DNA of 64,000 nt from Phycomyces blakesleeanus NRRL 1555(-) (GCF_001638985.1 NW_017265137.1:647054-711053); one strand, 5' to 3'; shown: positions 51,332 through 63,100, counted from the stretch's first letter. Numbers and translations are program-made. Notes: generated by a model from the sequence alone, not told the origin.

Positions 51332-53551
51332 TTAAAGGTGACAAAAAGGGACAATGCCTGCACTGCCTGCGAGGGGATAAAGGAAGGAGTCTATGGTGAC
51401 ATATAGAGTGTAAACCAGAATGATACTGCCCCATACCATTAACCCTATATCAATCACTTTATCTTGAAGGTTTGTTGAGATCTTGTAATGGAACATCCCT
51501 AAAAGATTAAAAAGAAAGATACACACACAGATAAATCATTATTTTCAATCAATTAGACTAACCCTTAATAACCAGCTATACCTGGGAATATAAAGCACAA
51601 GGGAACGCAGAACACAGATCCAACTATAAAAAATAAAAAACAAAAAAGACACACGCACACGCATATCAATAAGCATGCCAGTATGAAACGCACACAATTT
51701 TTTTTGAGAAAAAAAAATAATTACCAAACGAGACAAATAGGTCTAAATTAGCAGGACCAATAGAGTAAGCAGCTAATGCACAGAAAGATGCCAGGCCAAG
51801 TCTGAAGGCGTTCTTTAGCCATTTCACGCGCCTATCTTGATTACCTGACTGTCGATTCCAAAAGAGACCATTTTCAAGGATCTTTGTGGCTGGAAACAGA
51901 GTCAATGGGGTTCTGTAATTTAATGAACATAAGATTAATTTGTCTTTTTCTTTTAAAAATAAATAAAAATAAGCACTGGTCTCGTATTTACTTGCGTGAG
52001 AATAATTGCAATTGAATAAAAGGTCTGGGCTGTGATGGTCAGTGGGTTGGATGGAGGGAAATTATATATGACAGCTGCCTGAATATGGTCGCCATAAGCG
52101 AGGTACGAGATGGAGCCAATCAGTACATAAACTACACAGACAATCATAGTGCCCAGGGTAACCACAAACGGAAAGCGTTCGGGTTTTTGCATGGATTCGA
52201 CAATTGGAATTACTATTAATTTTATATATTAGTATTTAGAACACACTATCCAAACTAGATTGATTACCTAGTCCAACTCCTTCAAACGAAAATGTTGCTT
52301 GATAAGAAGTACATACATAGATAGATAGATAAATAAATAAACAAAAAATTAGCCTTAGCCTTTGTTGATTGTTGATTGGCTTTTATTACCTGTCCCAATC
52401 ATGAGTGCAAAACTGGATGGATTGACCATCTTTACATTCGGTCCAATTCCCCCATCAGTCAATTCGACAGATGCAAAGTAGAGTACGCTCACTAGGCCAA
52501 AAAGAATAAACACATCGGCGATGATAGCTGTGAATGATAACCGGGCGATGTGTCTCACAAGAGCTAGTGGAAGTACTAAAATCAATGGAATCCAGATATA
52601 ATACTTTTGGTCCAGATGGGCCGCACAATTCGACAACACATCTACTACATTCACCAGGTTGCCGGATATAAACACCAGGTAGGAGCACACGAAGCCTAGC
52701 TGAGAAACAGCAATAAAGAACAAGACGGTGTATCGGACTCGCTCTCCATACAATATCCCTCCCATATCACCATACGATCCACCCACGATATTCTGGGCAT
52801 CAACCAGTCGCAAAAGGCCAACCAAAGAAATAACCGCGATAACTAACATTAGCACTATAGATAGAGCAAGACCACCATTGGCAAACCTAAAAAAAAAAAG
52901 GTATGTCAAAATTAACAGATCTTATGTTAGTATTCCCACAACCACAAGAATTAAACAACATTATCATTTCTTTGTTGATACTTGCGCTTTGGGAAGAAAT
53001 AAAACACCAGATCCAACAAATGCTTTGAGAAACATAAACATAGCCTTTGTTACAGATGCCTTTGGTACATCATCATCATCATCTTCCTCCTCCTCGTCTT
53101 CTTCAGTTTCCCTTTTTTCTTTTGGGCTCCGGAGGTCAACAATCCTCTCTTGATGTCTACTAAAAGCACTACTCCCTTCTGCAATAAAACTCCTTCTCTT
53201 CTCTGCAACAATACTTGGCCGTGTTGTCTGATGTGTGTCAAAATCCTCTCCTGCAAAATGGCTATAGAGTGAAAACGAAGACACCGATCGGACAAATTGA
53301 TGTCTTTGACGAGAATGGAAAAACGATGCGTGGGGTGTGGCAGTACGCGGCGGGTGGGAAGAATGAGGAGGTGGAGGTGGAGGGTATGGAGGATGTGTAA
53401 GGTTTGGCGTGCTTTTTGCGGAGAGATAACTTGATTGCCTTTGGGGACATGTGGGTTGGCGTATTACCGGATCGGGTCGGAGAGAAGAAACGGAGGTATC
53501 AATCGGAGGGGGTTTGGGTGCACTAGAGAGTGTCATACTAGAATAGTACAC
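51332..53551 (-). CDS. Vacuolar amino-acid transporter (AVT3/AVT4-like, AAAP family)
   Basis: Probable exporter of neutral amino acids from the vacuole. Seven modelled exons: 53551-52986, 52886-52390, 52296-52267, 52212-51996, 51912-51725, 51623-51582, 51498-51332, giving 568 aa (563 if the ATG at 53536 is used). The ~175-residue cytosolic N-terminus is Pro/Ser-rich then acidic (a Glu/Asp run), as in yeast Avt3/Avt4. The first membrane segment is MFMFLKAFVGSGVLFLPKAF. Other family blocks are TFSFEGVGLVIPIVESMQKP, ISYLAYGDHIQAAVIYNFP, ILTTPLTLFPATKILENGLF and GSVFCVPLCFIFPG. Two introns keep the conserved protein in frame only with GC donors: 52985 (AAAGC|GCAAGT) and 51995 (CTCAC|GCAAGT). One exon is 30 bp and another 42 bp. 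Confidence 0.92.
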
Positions 53552-54157
53552 ACACTATATACACTATACACTATACACACTACGTACTATATACACACAC
53601 GCACACACTTAAAATAAAATACTATATATATATATATATATGTGTGTGTATATATATAGAATAAGAGAAGAAGTAGTAAGATTGAAAGTATAAAACTATT
53701 GTGTGCGTCGTTATACTGTTGAACAAGAGAGTCGAGTAAAGAGCACAAAGTAAAGAAGAGTAAAGTAAAGGGATTATTTTCAATGCACAAAGAGATAAAG
53801 AACAACAGGGTATTTACAGCCAAAAAGGCCAAGGCCAAGACCACATAAAACTAATTAAATAAGTAAATGAATTAACAAACAATTAGGAAAATGAAACACA
53901 AATTATTAACATCTCTTTGAAAATAATAATAATTCATTCTAGGAATTGATACGGATTCATGCCATTGATAGGGTTGTTATCAAATTATGGCGGTTCGTTT
54001 ATTTAATCGGTTGTTTATCAAATACACATTCATTCGTTCAAAAATATCTAAAATCATAATACTATCAGTAATAATACTACTAATAATCTATAGTGGTATG
54101 CACATCTTCTTTAAACATAAAGAAGTCTTTATAAACTGTGTTTCAATTATGTCTATC

Positions 54158-54191
<34 letters not shown>

Positions 54192-54302
54192 AAGCACAGC
54201 CAGTCACCTTAACCTATCCAAAGGCCAATTGACTCGCTTTTTTTTTATATTTATATATATATTTTAGTCAAGAGCAAGAGCCAAATAATATATATATATA
54301 TA
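53552..54302. other. Divergent intergenic region (transporter gene / methyltransferase gene)
   Basis: 751 bp between outward-facing starts. Contains TACACTATA-type repeats (53550-53590), a (TA)n tract at 53621-53640, a (CA)n run at 54159-54185 and a TA tract just before the methyltransferase ATG (54288-54302). No gene seen. Confidence 0.55.
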
Positions 54303-56092
54303 ATGTCAAACCCTCAATCCCTTCATGTAGTGTTGCATGTACCAGAAGGTAGCTTTTATTTGTACATTGGTAAACTCATTTTCAATGATTAACTTGTATG
54401 CTTCATAAGGTCTTGAGTTTGTAGCTGTTGATGACATTAAGGAATCACTAAAAGGAAAGATCACCGAGGAAGCGACTTTTCTCAGCGAACCAAAGACAGG
54501 ACGAGTGCACTTGATGGTTCAGACCACAAAACCGTCCCAAATAATACAATCCCTCAAGTCAGCAACCTTATTGAGCGTGTACAGCGTTACTCTAGTTGTC
54601 TCTGAAACCAATATCCCTCAAAGCACATTCGATGATCCTCAACTGACATACGACTTCACCAATGATGTAACCCTTGCCAGTCCCTGGGAAAATGCTTTGG
54701 AGGCAGTGAGCATAGCCTCAGGCTCAAATAGCAGTGATCTTGCTCCGACATTTAGAGCAACATTTCACAAAGGCCAATTAAAGAACAGTGCACAATCACA
54801 GAAATTGGCAGGTTACATCGGATTTGCATTCAGTCAGAGACACCCTGACTGGAAGGTCAAATTGACAGAGTATGATCAAGAGGTGGTCGCGCTTTGGTTC
54901 CGGTCGACTGAAAAAGCCATGTTGGAACGACTGGCTTCATGTGCTGACCACGGAGAGGATGGTCCTATTGTTCTCTTGCTCGGCTTGACAATTCCAATCA
55001 AAGATCCAAAATATCGCAACCGTGTGCATGTTGGACGAACCAGTTTGAATCCGTGTATTGCCTATTGCTTGGCAAGACTAGCAGATCCAAAACCAGGTCA
55101 GGTTATTCTGGATATGTGCTGTGGTACGGTAAGCATCTTTTGTTAGATAGAAACCATTAGATCTATGCATGTGTGTGTATTTTTCTTTCCTTCTTCTTTA
55201 TATTACTCTAGTAAAGACGATATATATATATTCTGTATTCTTATTATCATTAAACTATTTTCTATTATCTTTTTTCTTATAACTCTATACCTACTTATAT
55301 ATATATATATATATATATACATGTGTGTGTGTGTGTGTTTAAAGGGCACAATTCCTCTTGAAGGTGCTTCTAAATATCCAAGTACAATGTGGATTGGTAG
55401 TGAAGGTAAGAAATCCAAAAAAAAAGTATAAAATATATACGTATAAAAGTATTCTAAGAGAGGTTGTGCCGGTAGTAAATCTGAGAACACTTTGCGTAAA
55501 GGCAAAGGGAAATCTTGAACATTCCGGTGTAAACAATGTGGATTTGATGGTTGGTGATGGCCGTTGTCTTGCCCTCCGTTCTGGATGTATTGATACTGTT
55601 GTCTGTGGCAAGTGAACATTTCTTTATTTTAGTTTTTTTGAATTCCACTATATATCTATACATAAAGGACAATATCTATGCATCTATGTATTCACAGTTA
55701 TTGATATTTAGACTGGCCCTGGGGTTTACGCGAAGGATCCTATTCTGCTATTCAAAAGGTAAACGTCTAGATTATATTGAAATGAAAATTAAAGTGATTC
55801 TTTCTTTTTCCTATTGATTTATTGCTTTATACTTGAGAAACAATATCTAATATTCTTTTATTAGCTGTATCCAAAGTTTATCAAACAGATAGGTCGAGTA
55901 TTGCCTACTCATGGAAAGGCGCTTATTGTTACTCAGGGTCAAAAATTGTTCAATAGAGTGCTGGCTTATTCTTGGTCCAAAGATATGTGGACAACTGATT
56001 CTATTATCCCCATTGGTATCGGTGGTTATGATGTATATCTCTACATACTTATCAAAAAAGAACCCAAGCCGTCTGCTGAGACAACATCTTAA
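54303..56092 (+). CDS. THUMP-domain RNA (guanine-N2) methyltransferase, THUMPD3/Trm14-like
   Basis: Predicted S-adenosylmethionine-dependent tRNA methyltransferase. Modelled exons: 54303-54348, 54410-55128, 55345-55405, 55461-55607, 55712-55758, 55865-56092, giving 415 aa. The N-terminal half (to ~220) has THUMP-like character (ATFRATFHKGQLKN, GYIGFAFSQRHPDWKVKL). The bridging RNRVHVGRTSLNPCIAYCLARLADP leads into the methyltransferase fold: motif I DMCCGTGTIPLEGA, then NVDLMVGDGRCLALRSG, and motif IV as VCDWPWGLREGSYSA, in place of the D-L-P-[FW]-G more usual in relatives. Family knowledge points to m2G formation in tRNA with a TRMT112-type partner. Two junctions deserve checking: the acceptor at 55459-55460, chosen to keep frame, and a GC donor (TGTG|GCAAGT) at 55608. 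Confidence 0.85.
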
Positions 56093-58235
56093 AACAACAA
56101 CAACAACAACAACAACAATAATAATAATAGAGTCCCATCTCTCGTAGATTGTATATTATACCTTTATTTCTTTGCATCAATGATCCAAGCATTGTGTTTT
56201 TTTTTATAAATTATAAAGTTGAAGACTAGACTTTTTTTTTTCTAAACTTGATTTGCTTGGTATAAATGGATGTTGATGTTCATTTTGATCCATAATATTT
56301 CACTAATAAACAACACAGATCTAGTACATCGAATATAGAGGGTGTTTTTTTTATTATCTATTAGAAAAAACGGTTATATTTCGGCGTGTGTTTTTATACA
56401 TTCCAGGCCTTTATATCTATGAATTAAAGTAATAAGTTCTAGGAGCATTAAAGTATCTTATAGGCTAGGTCTTTTTTCTTAATTAATTTGATATTGGTAA
56501 ATTTCTTTGGATTATAAAGCTTTTTTTTTATATAGTACACACACCTATATAAATAGATATTTCAAAGAAAAGAGCTTTAATGACATATTCATCTCTACTA
56601 AAGGACAACCCACCTAGGTTATTATTCTAATGTATTTCACTATTGTAAATTTTGCATTAAAAGAAAAGGAGATGTGTATACCAATATTAATTTACACACT
56701 GATGCACACACACTTTACTTTGCTATATGATAAACATATTATCTACATTTGTCTACTGTGTATAGTTATATACTAATCTTAAGGCTTGGAAGTTGTCGAA
56801 ATGCAGTTGATTGTATTGAAAAGGCTAGGGGCAAGTGAGTAAAGATATTCCAACGACAATAGTATAGGCTGTATGTGGATCCGGCTGTACAACTAATCGA
56901 CTGGATGTTTTGTCTACAAAGTTTCCTTAGAAAATCACATCTGAATTTCTGGGCTTGATGTTTGAGTCTCACTCAATTACAATGTGTATACCACATTCAA
57001 AATGTGACACTTTTCTGCATTTCTTTCTTTCTTTCTTTCTTTATCCCTGTGAGTCAAGTATTTAATCAAGAAAATCGTCCAACCCTTTAAATATAGCAGT
57101 ATTACTGAAAACGCAAATATTAATCGACTGGATCCTAGGATCATAATGGAAACAGCACACACACACAGCCAAAACTATTCAACATACCTACTACCAACAG
57201 CACAACAGCTTGTTCTTTTAATTAACTTACTAATATATAGTTTTTTGTAAGCTACCAGTTAAAGCTTATTGATTATATATCTATAAAGCTCTTTGGATTA
57301 GAAATCCAACATCTTATTAGGTAATGCTATAATAGTACATGTATAATGAGAAAAGCATGGCTTTAAACCTTGACATATTTTACATAAGTTCTGTATCATT
57401 ATTGTTTACACTCCAAAAGGTGATATAGGCAGTGTTGGTTTATATGATGAAGTGGCCCAAAAGCTTAAAGAAAAGATAAGAATAGGTATTGCTCTTCTCT
57501 AACAAATCCTTAGCCCGCATATTGGTATTTCGCAGCTTGTTTTTTTAAAGAAAAATAAAATAAAAACAAAAGTGGTGTGTAAGGAGAACTTAAATTACTT
57601 TTATCTTTTGATGTTTATATGGTTATTTCGATAATTAGTAAGATGTTGCTAAGCTATTACTAAAGGATTGGTGGTAAACTACGCTTATTTGAATAATTAA
57701 TACTAAATAAGAAAGAGAGAGAAATTTAAATAGATAAATACAGTTGGGATTGATTATTACAATTCTTGTGCTTTTCAAGTAATTTCTTCGCCAGCTATAA
57801 AAATTATATTCTTCTTGCGGCCACGACTTGAGCAATTCGTTTACATAATTGATACAGAAAAATATTTAGAAAGATACAATATGTTTGGGTCAGCCGAAAG
57901 TTCAAAGACACACGCAATGAGCTAATGAAAATTAATATTCTCCTATCTATGTAAGCTCTTAATGAAGGTAACAATAGCGAGTCTATCTACTAAGAAGATA
58001 ATGCTCCCTGCCACAAGATTAATACTGCAGAAGAGTGGAAGTAATGTTATAATTTTATAGTAATAGTAAGGCTGCCAATTAGCCCAGATTTTAGCTCTAT
58101 AGAGATCTCATAAGAATATTCCACCAGAAGAGTGAAAAAGAAAAAGAGGTTAATCATCAAAAGCTTTTAAGTATGTGGCGGTAAATACCTATATGGAATA
58201 AAATATTACTCGGATTGGTGTTTGTAATATCAAGT
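56093..58235. other. AT-rich region without a supported gene
   Basis: About 2.1 kb after the methyltransferase gene. It starts with a CAACAACAATAATAAT repeat (56091-56128). Some segments (56760-57000, 57940-58120) are less repetitive but give only short frames without domains. No tRNA seen. Confidence 0.5.
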
Positions 58236-58307
58236 GTATGCCAATGCCTGATTGCATGCCAATGCCTAATTGCGTGCCAATGCCTAATTGAATTTCAATG
58301 GTTAATG
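58236..58307. repeat. Short tandem repeat, ~18-bp unit, about four copies
   Basis: Three close copies of a TGCCAATGCCTAATTGCA-like unit and a fourth, diverged copy (TTTCAATGGTTAATG). Directly visible; not coding in any sensible frame. It lies 140 bp left of the MITE. Confidence 0.75.
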
Positions 58308-58445
58308 ACATACATGAGATGAAGAGGGTTGATGAAGATTAATCTAACTATTAAATATTCTAAAAAAAAAACTATATCTTCATATTTATATGTTCTCAGG
58401 CATGGGTTGTTAAGTGAAAGGAGATCAAGTAAACTAAGAAGGTTA

Positions 58446-58771
58446 TAGTGGTCCCTCGATAACTTCAAGGCCAACGCGAGGACTAAGTGCCTTGAAATAA
58501 TTGAAGGATGAAATTAAGGAGTGCAGATTATATACTCACCGATGAAGATAGAGGGAGTGTCAAAACACGCTTTGTTAGAAGTACCCCTAAATACAATTAA
58601 AAAAAAAGTTGGCAGCTAGTTATTATCATAACTCGATTGGCTGAAATTCTTTCTCATTAAGGATTCAGGCTAAAAATTATTGTGAAAGTGAAATTACCGA
58701 GAATTGTGAAAGTTTAGCCTGGTTTTTAGAAGGAGGGTTGCCAGAGCCTTGAAATTATCGAGGGACCAATG
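58446..58771. mobile_element. MITE-like element with 23-bp terminal inverted repeats
   Basis: The left end (58449 on) reads TGGTCCCTCGATAACTTCAA and the right end (reverse complement from 58768) TGGTCCCTCGATAATTTCAA; 22 of 23 bases match through the following GGC. Three bases further out on each side are TAG and CAT, then TA on both sides, consistent with a TA target duplication and a decayed CAGTGG-type terminus, as in Tc1/mariner-pogo elements. The ~320-bp interior has no open frame of note, so it is non-autonomous. The superfamily assignment is inferred from the ends and the TA alone. Confidence 0.7.
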
Positions 58772-58984
58772 TAAAAAAATTGTACTATTGATTTATCAGA
58801 ACTTAATGAGTATGATGTTCATTGTTGGTACGAGTCCATAAATATATATATATACACATACCTTGGTTGTAAAAAATGAATAAAAATTTAAACAGATCCC
58901 AGTACTGAATATTGTATTAAAATATTCGTTCGTCTGTTTTTAAAGTGTATCCGATAAATCCCAAAAGTAAAATCAAAGATTTTT
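58772..58984. other. Spacer between the MITE and the rRNA-like sequence
   Basis: About 210 bp of AT-rich sequence with a TA tract near 58843-58853. No feature seen. Confidence 0.5.
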
Positions 58985-60015
58985 TTTGTCAAGACCTGCG
59001 CTTGAAGGCCGATCCACTCAAGTTTACACCCAAGCTTCTCAACAACCCTCATTCCTGCCTACTCGGCATGGCATCAAATTTACCATGACGGCAAAGTATC
59101 GGTGAAATGCTTTAATGCCAAACTGCTCGGGACAGGTGTCTGAGACACCCAAGTGAACAGCATAGCATTTACTTAGGCACCTTAACTTTGCTTCGGGTTC
59201 GTCCCTCATGTCCAGTTCTGTTTACCAGAGCGTGGGTTACAAGTGTCAAAGTCTAAGCAATGAGGGACTTGAAAAGCACAGGGATCATTTCAACAGGAAG
59301 CAGTAAAATACAGGAGATCGTACTGGTTGATCTATCTGCATTACTTCACGTCCAGGTGCTCAACGAATTTAAAAAAAACTCTACGCATCCAGGTGATACA
59401 CCCTTATACTTGCACCTTTCTGTGACAATCTTGACATGTCCCGAAGGACAAAATCCGGAGAGCCAATATCCAACGTCCTAAGAAAATAGCATAAAGCTAC
59501 CTCTGCGTTCCTCAGTCTTCTCCATGTTATGTGCCGCACAACACAGAAAAAACTGACGTGGATTTCATCCGGCTTTCGCCTTCATATGAGTGGCTCAGGA
59601 AGGTCTTTAACATCCAGTATGCTCTACACTAAGAGCTACTTTCCCTTACGGTACTTGTGTTCAGTTGGTTTTTTATAAGTATATTTAGCCTTCGATGAAA
59701 CTTTTCACCGGGATTAGGGTGTTTGTAAAAACAACCCGACTCATCGGAAGCTACTTAACACAAAGACAAGAACTCAAGACAAGGTGAGGGGATTGCACCC
59801 TCCAATAACCTTTTCCAGGGAGTGAAGGCTACTGACTTGTTGGTATGTCTGGAAAAGCAGTTCACTAGTTCACAATCCAGAGCAGTCAAAAGTCTACCCC
59901 GGTTCAAACATTGGAGCTTCTCCATCTCAAACAATAAAGTCCAAGACGGAATCCCTTTTGGTTTCTTTTCCACTGCAGTAAATGCAGGTAGAATCGCTCA
60001 AAGTACGGACCAATT
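58985..60015 (-). pseudogene. Diverged 28S (LSU) rRNA-like sequence, 5' portion
   Basis: Read on the minus strand from 60015 to 58985, this follows the order of the first ~1.3 kb of nuclear 28S rRNA. Recognisable blocks, in order: GGAAAAGAAACC with GGGATTCC (LSU 5' end, ~59970); GATGAGTCGGGTTGTTT (~59730-59746); GGCTAAATAT (~59690), spaced 18 bases from GAACACAAGTACCGTAAGGG (~59645-59662), the same spacing as in fungal 28S; GACTGAGGAACGCAG (59502-59518); and AAACAGAACTGG with GAGGGACGAACC and GTTAAGGTGCCT (59175-59224). Between blocks it is strongly diverged and shorter than 28S, and the 3' two thirds of 28S are absent. It is most simply an rRNA pseudogene. Block identity comes from my memory of 28S, not from an alignment program. 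Confidence 0.8.
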
Positions 60016-60024
60016 TTAGGCCAT

Positions 60025-60172
60025 GGTACCTTGAGCGAACTCAATGACTAGACGCCAAAGAGTGCAGTGCGTTCAATAAAAAAACCAGAATCTCATATTA
60101 AGACAAGCCCTATAAATAAGGCGTCTACAATGAGCGAGTTGGAAAAGAGCCCGGAGACTCACTGTTAAAGAC
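60025..60172 (-). pseudogene. Diverged 5.8S rRNA-like sequence
   Basis: The minus strand from 60172 downward begins CTTTAACAGTGAGTCTCCGG, resembling the 5.8S start (fungal CTTTTAACAATGGATCTCTT). About 100 bases later comes ATTGAACGCACTGCACTCTT, like the 5.8S 3' half (TTTGAACGCAGCTTGCACTC). The overall spacing (~120 bases between these marks) fits 5.8S. It lies directly upstream of the 28S-like part with almost no ITS2 between them. Individual similarity is moderate; position and order next to the 28S-like blocks make the call. Confidence 0.62.
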
Positions 60173-63100
60173 CATGATATACACATTTTGCATGAAAATG
60201 TTTACGTATATTCCTTTTGATATATCGTGACCAATAGAATACGAGGTATTCAGGGATCACTGCAAAAGTAGAGAAGTAAAAGCAAAATATATTATAAAGT
60301 TAATATACTTGTCATGTTAAAAAATGTGTGTGTGTACGCATTTACTTACCTCGCAGATAAACTGCGAATGGTTTAACCAGTACTACTGTTCCTTGCACAT
60401 GAAATCGTCCTTGTTTCCTTGTACATGAAATCGACCTGGTGTCCTTGAACATGAAATCGTCCTGGTGTCCTTGTACATGAAATCGACCTGGTGTCCTTGT
60501 ACATGAAATCGACCTTGTGTCCTTGTACATGAAATCGACCTTGTGTCCTTGAACATGAAATCGACCTTGTGTCCTTGAACATGAAATCCCCCTTGTGTCC
60601 TTGTACATGAAATCGTCCTGGTGTCCTTGTACATGAAATCGACCTTGTGTCCTTGAACATGAAATCGTCCTTGTGTCCTTGTACATGAAATCGTTCGGGA
60701 ATCCTTGTACATGAAATCCCGTTTGTGTTCTTCTGCAAGAAATCTCCTTGGTGTTCCTAGTACATGGAATCGCCCAAGTGTTCCTTGCGCAGGAAATCTC
60801 CCTGGTGTTCCTTGTACATGGAATCGCCCAAGTGTTCCTTGAGAAGGAAATCTCCCTGGTGTTCCTTGTACATGGAATCGCCCAAGTGTTCCTTGAGAAG
60901 GAAAACACCCTGGTGTTCCTAGTACATGGAATCGCCCAAGTGTTCCTTGAGAAGGAAAACACCCTGGTGTTCCTAGTACATGGAATCGCCCAAGTGTTCC
61001 TTGCGCAGGAAATCTCCCTGGTGTTCCTTGTACATGGAATCGCCCAAGTGTTCCTTGCGCAGGAAATCTCCCTGGTGTTCCTAGTACATGGAATCGCCCA
61101 AGTGTTCCTTGCGCAGGAAAACACCCTGGTGTTCCTTGTACATGGAATCGCCCAAGTGTTCCTTGCGCAGGAAATCTCCCTGGTGTTCCTAGTACATGGA
61201 ATCGCCCAAGTGTTCCTTGCGCAGGAAATCTCCCTGGTGTTCCTAGTACATGGAATCGCCCAAGTGTTCCTTGCGCAGGAAATCTCCCTGGTGTTCCTTG
61301 TACATGGAATCGCCCAAGTGTTCCTTGCGCAGGAAATCTCCCTGGTGTTCCTAGTACATGGAATCGCCCAAGTGTTCCTTGCGCAGGAAAACACCCTGGT
61401 GTTCCTTGTACATGGAATCGCCCAAGTGTTCCTTGCGCAGGAAATCTCCCTGGTGTTCCTAGTACATGGAATCGCCCAAGTGTTCCTTGCGCAGGAAATC
61501 TCCCTGGTGTTCCTAGTACATGGAATCGCCCAAGTGTTCCTTGCGCAGGAAATCTCCCTGGTGTTCCTTGTACATGGAATCGCCCAAGTGTTCCTTGAGA
61601 AGGAAATCTCCCTGGTGTTCCTTGTACATGGAATCGCCCAAGTGTTCCTTGCGCAGGAAATCTCCCTGGTGTTCCTAGTACATGGAATCGCCCAAGTGTT
61701 CCTTGAGAAGGAAAACACCCTGGTGTTCCTAGTACATGGAATCGCCCAAGTGTTCCTTGAGAAGGAAAACACCCTGGTGTTCCTAGTACATGGAATCGCC
61801 CAAGTGTTCCTTGCGCAGGAAATCTCCCTGGTGTTCCTTGTACATGGAATCGCCCAAGTGTTCCTTGCGCAGGAAAACGCCCTGGTGTTCCTTGTACATG
61901 GAATCGCCCAAGTGTTCCTTGCGCAGGAAATCTCCCTGGTGTTCCTTGTACATGGAATCGCCCAAGTGTTCCTTGAGAAGGAAATCTCCCTGGTGTTCCT
62001 TGTACATGGAATCGCCCAAGTGTTCCTTGCGCAGGAAATCTCCCTGGTGTTCCTTGTACATGGAATCGCCCAAGTGTTCCTTGAGAAGGAAAACACCCTG
62101 GTGTTCCTAGTACATGGAATCGCCCAAGTGTTCCTTGAGAAGGAAAACACCCTGGTGTTCCTAGTACATGGAATCGCCCAAGTGTTCCTTGAGAAGGAAA
62201 ACACCCTGGTGTTCCTAGTACATGGAATCGCCCAAGTGTTCCTTGCGCAGGAAATCTCCCTGGTGTTCCTTGTACATGGAATCGCCCAAGTGTTCCTTGC
62301 GCAGGAAAACGCCCTGGTGTTCCTTGTACATGGAATCGCCCAAGTGTTCCTTGCGCAGGAAATCTCCCTGGTGTTCCTTGTACATGGAATCGCCCAAGTG
62401 TTCCTTGAGAAGGAAATCTCCCTGGTGTTCCTTGTACATGGAATCGCCCAAGTGTTCCTTGCGCAGGAAATCTCCCTGGTGTTCCTTGTACATGGAATCG
62501 CCCAAGTGTTCCTTGAGAAGGAAAACACCCTGGTGTTCCTAGTACATGGAATCGCCCAAGTGTTCCTTGAGAAGGAAAACACCCTGGTGTTCCTAGTACA
62601 TGGAATCGCCCAAGTGTTCCTTGCGCAGGAAATCTCCCTGGTGTTCCTTGTACATGGAATCGCCCAAGTGTTCCTTGAGAAGGAAATCTCCCTGGTGTTC
62701 CTTGTACATGGAATCGCCCAAGTGTTCCTTGAGAAGGAAATCTCCCTGGTGTTCCTTGTACATGGAATCGCCCAAGTGTTCCTTGCGCAGGAAATCTCCC
62801 TGGTGTTCCTTGTACATGGAATCGCCCAAGTGTTCCTTGAGAAGGAAAACACCCTGGTGTTCTTAGTACATGGAATCGCCCAAGTGTTCCTTGAGAAGGA
62901 AAACACCCTGGTGTTCCTAGTACATGGAATCGCCCAAGTGTTCCTTGAGAAGGAAAACTCCCTGGTGTTCCTTGTACATGGAATCGCCCAAGTGTTCCTT
63001 GCGCAGGAAATCTCCCTGGTGTTCCTTGTACATGGAATCGCCCAAGTGTTCCTTGAGAAGGAAATCTCCCTGGTGTTCCTTGTACATGGAATCGCCCATG

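Noticed and set aside
59260..60019. Short protein-coding ORFs inside the rRNA-like region
   Set aside because: They coincide with the LSU-like blocks and have no protein character; better explained by rRNA ancestry.
58985..60172. Mitochondrial or bacterial 23S origin for the rRNA-like sequence
   Set aside because: The 5' region matches the nuclear 5.8S and 28S arrangement (GGAAAAGAAACC start, GAGTCGGGTTGTTT, GACTGAGGAACGCAG) better than 23S as I recall it; a search should confirm.
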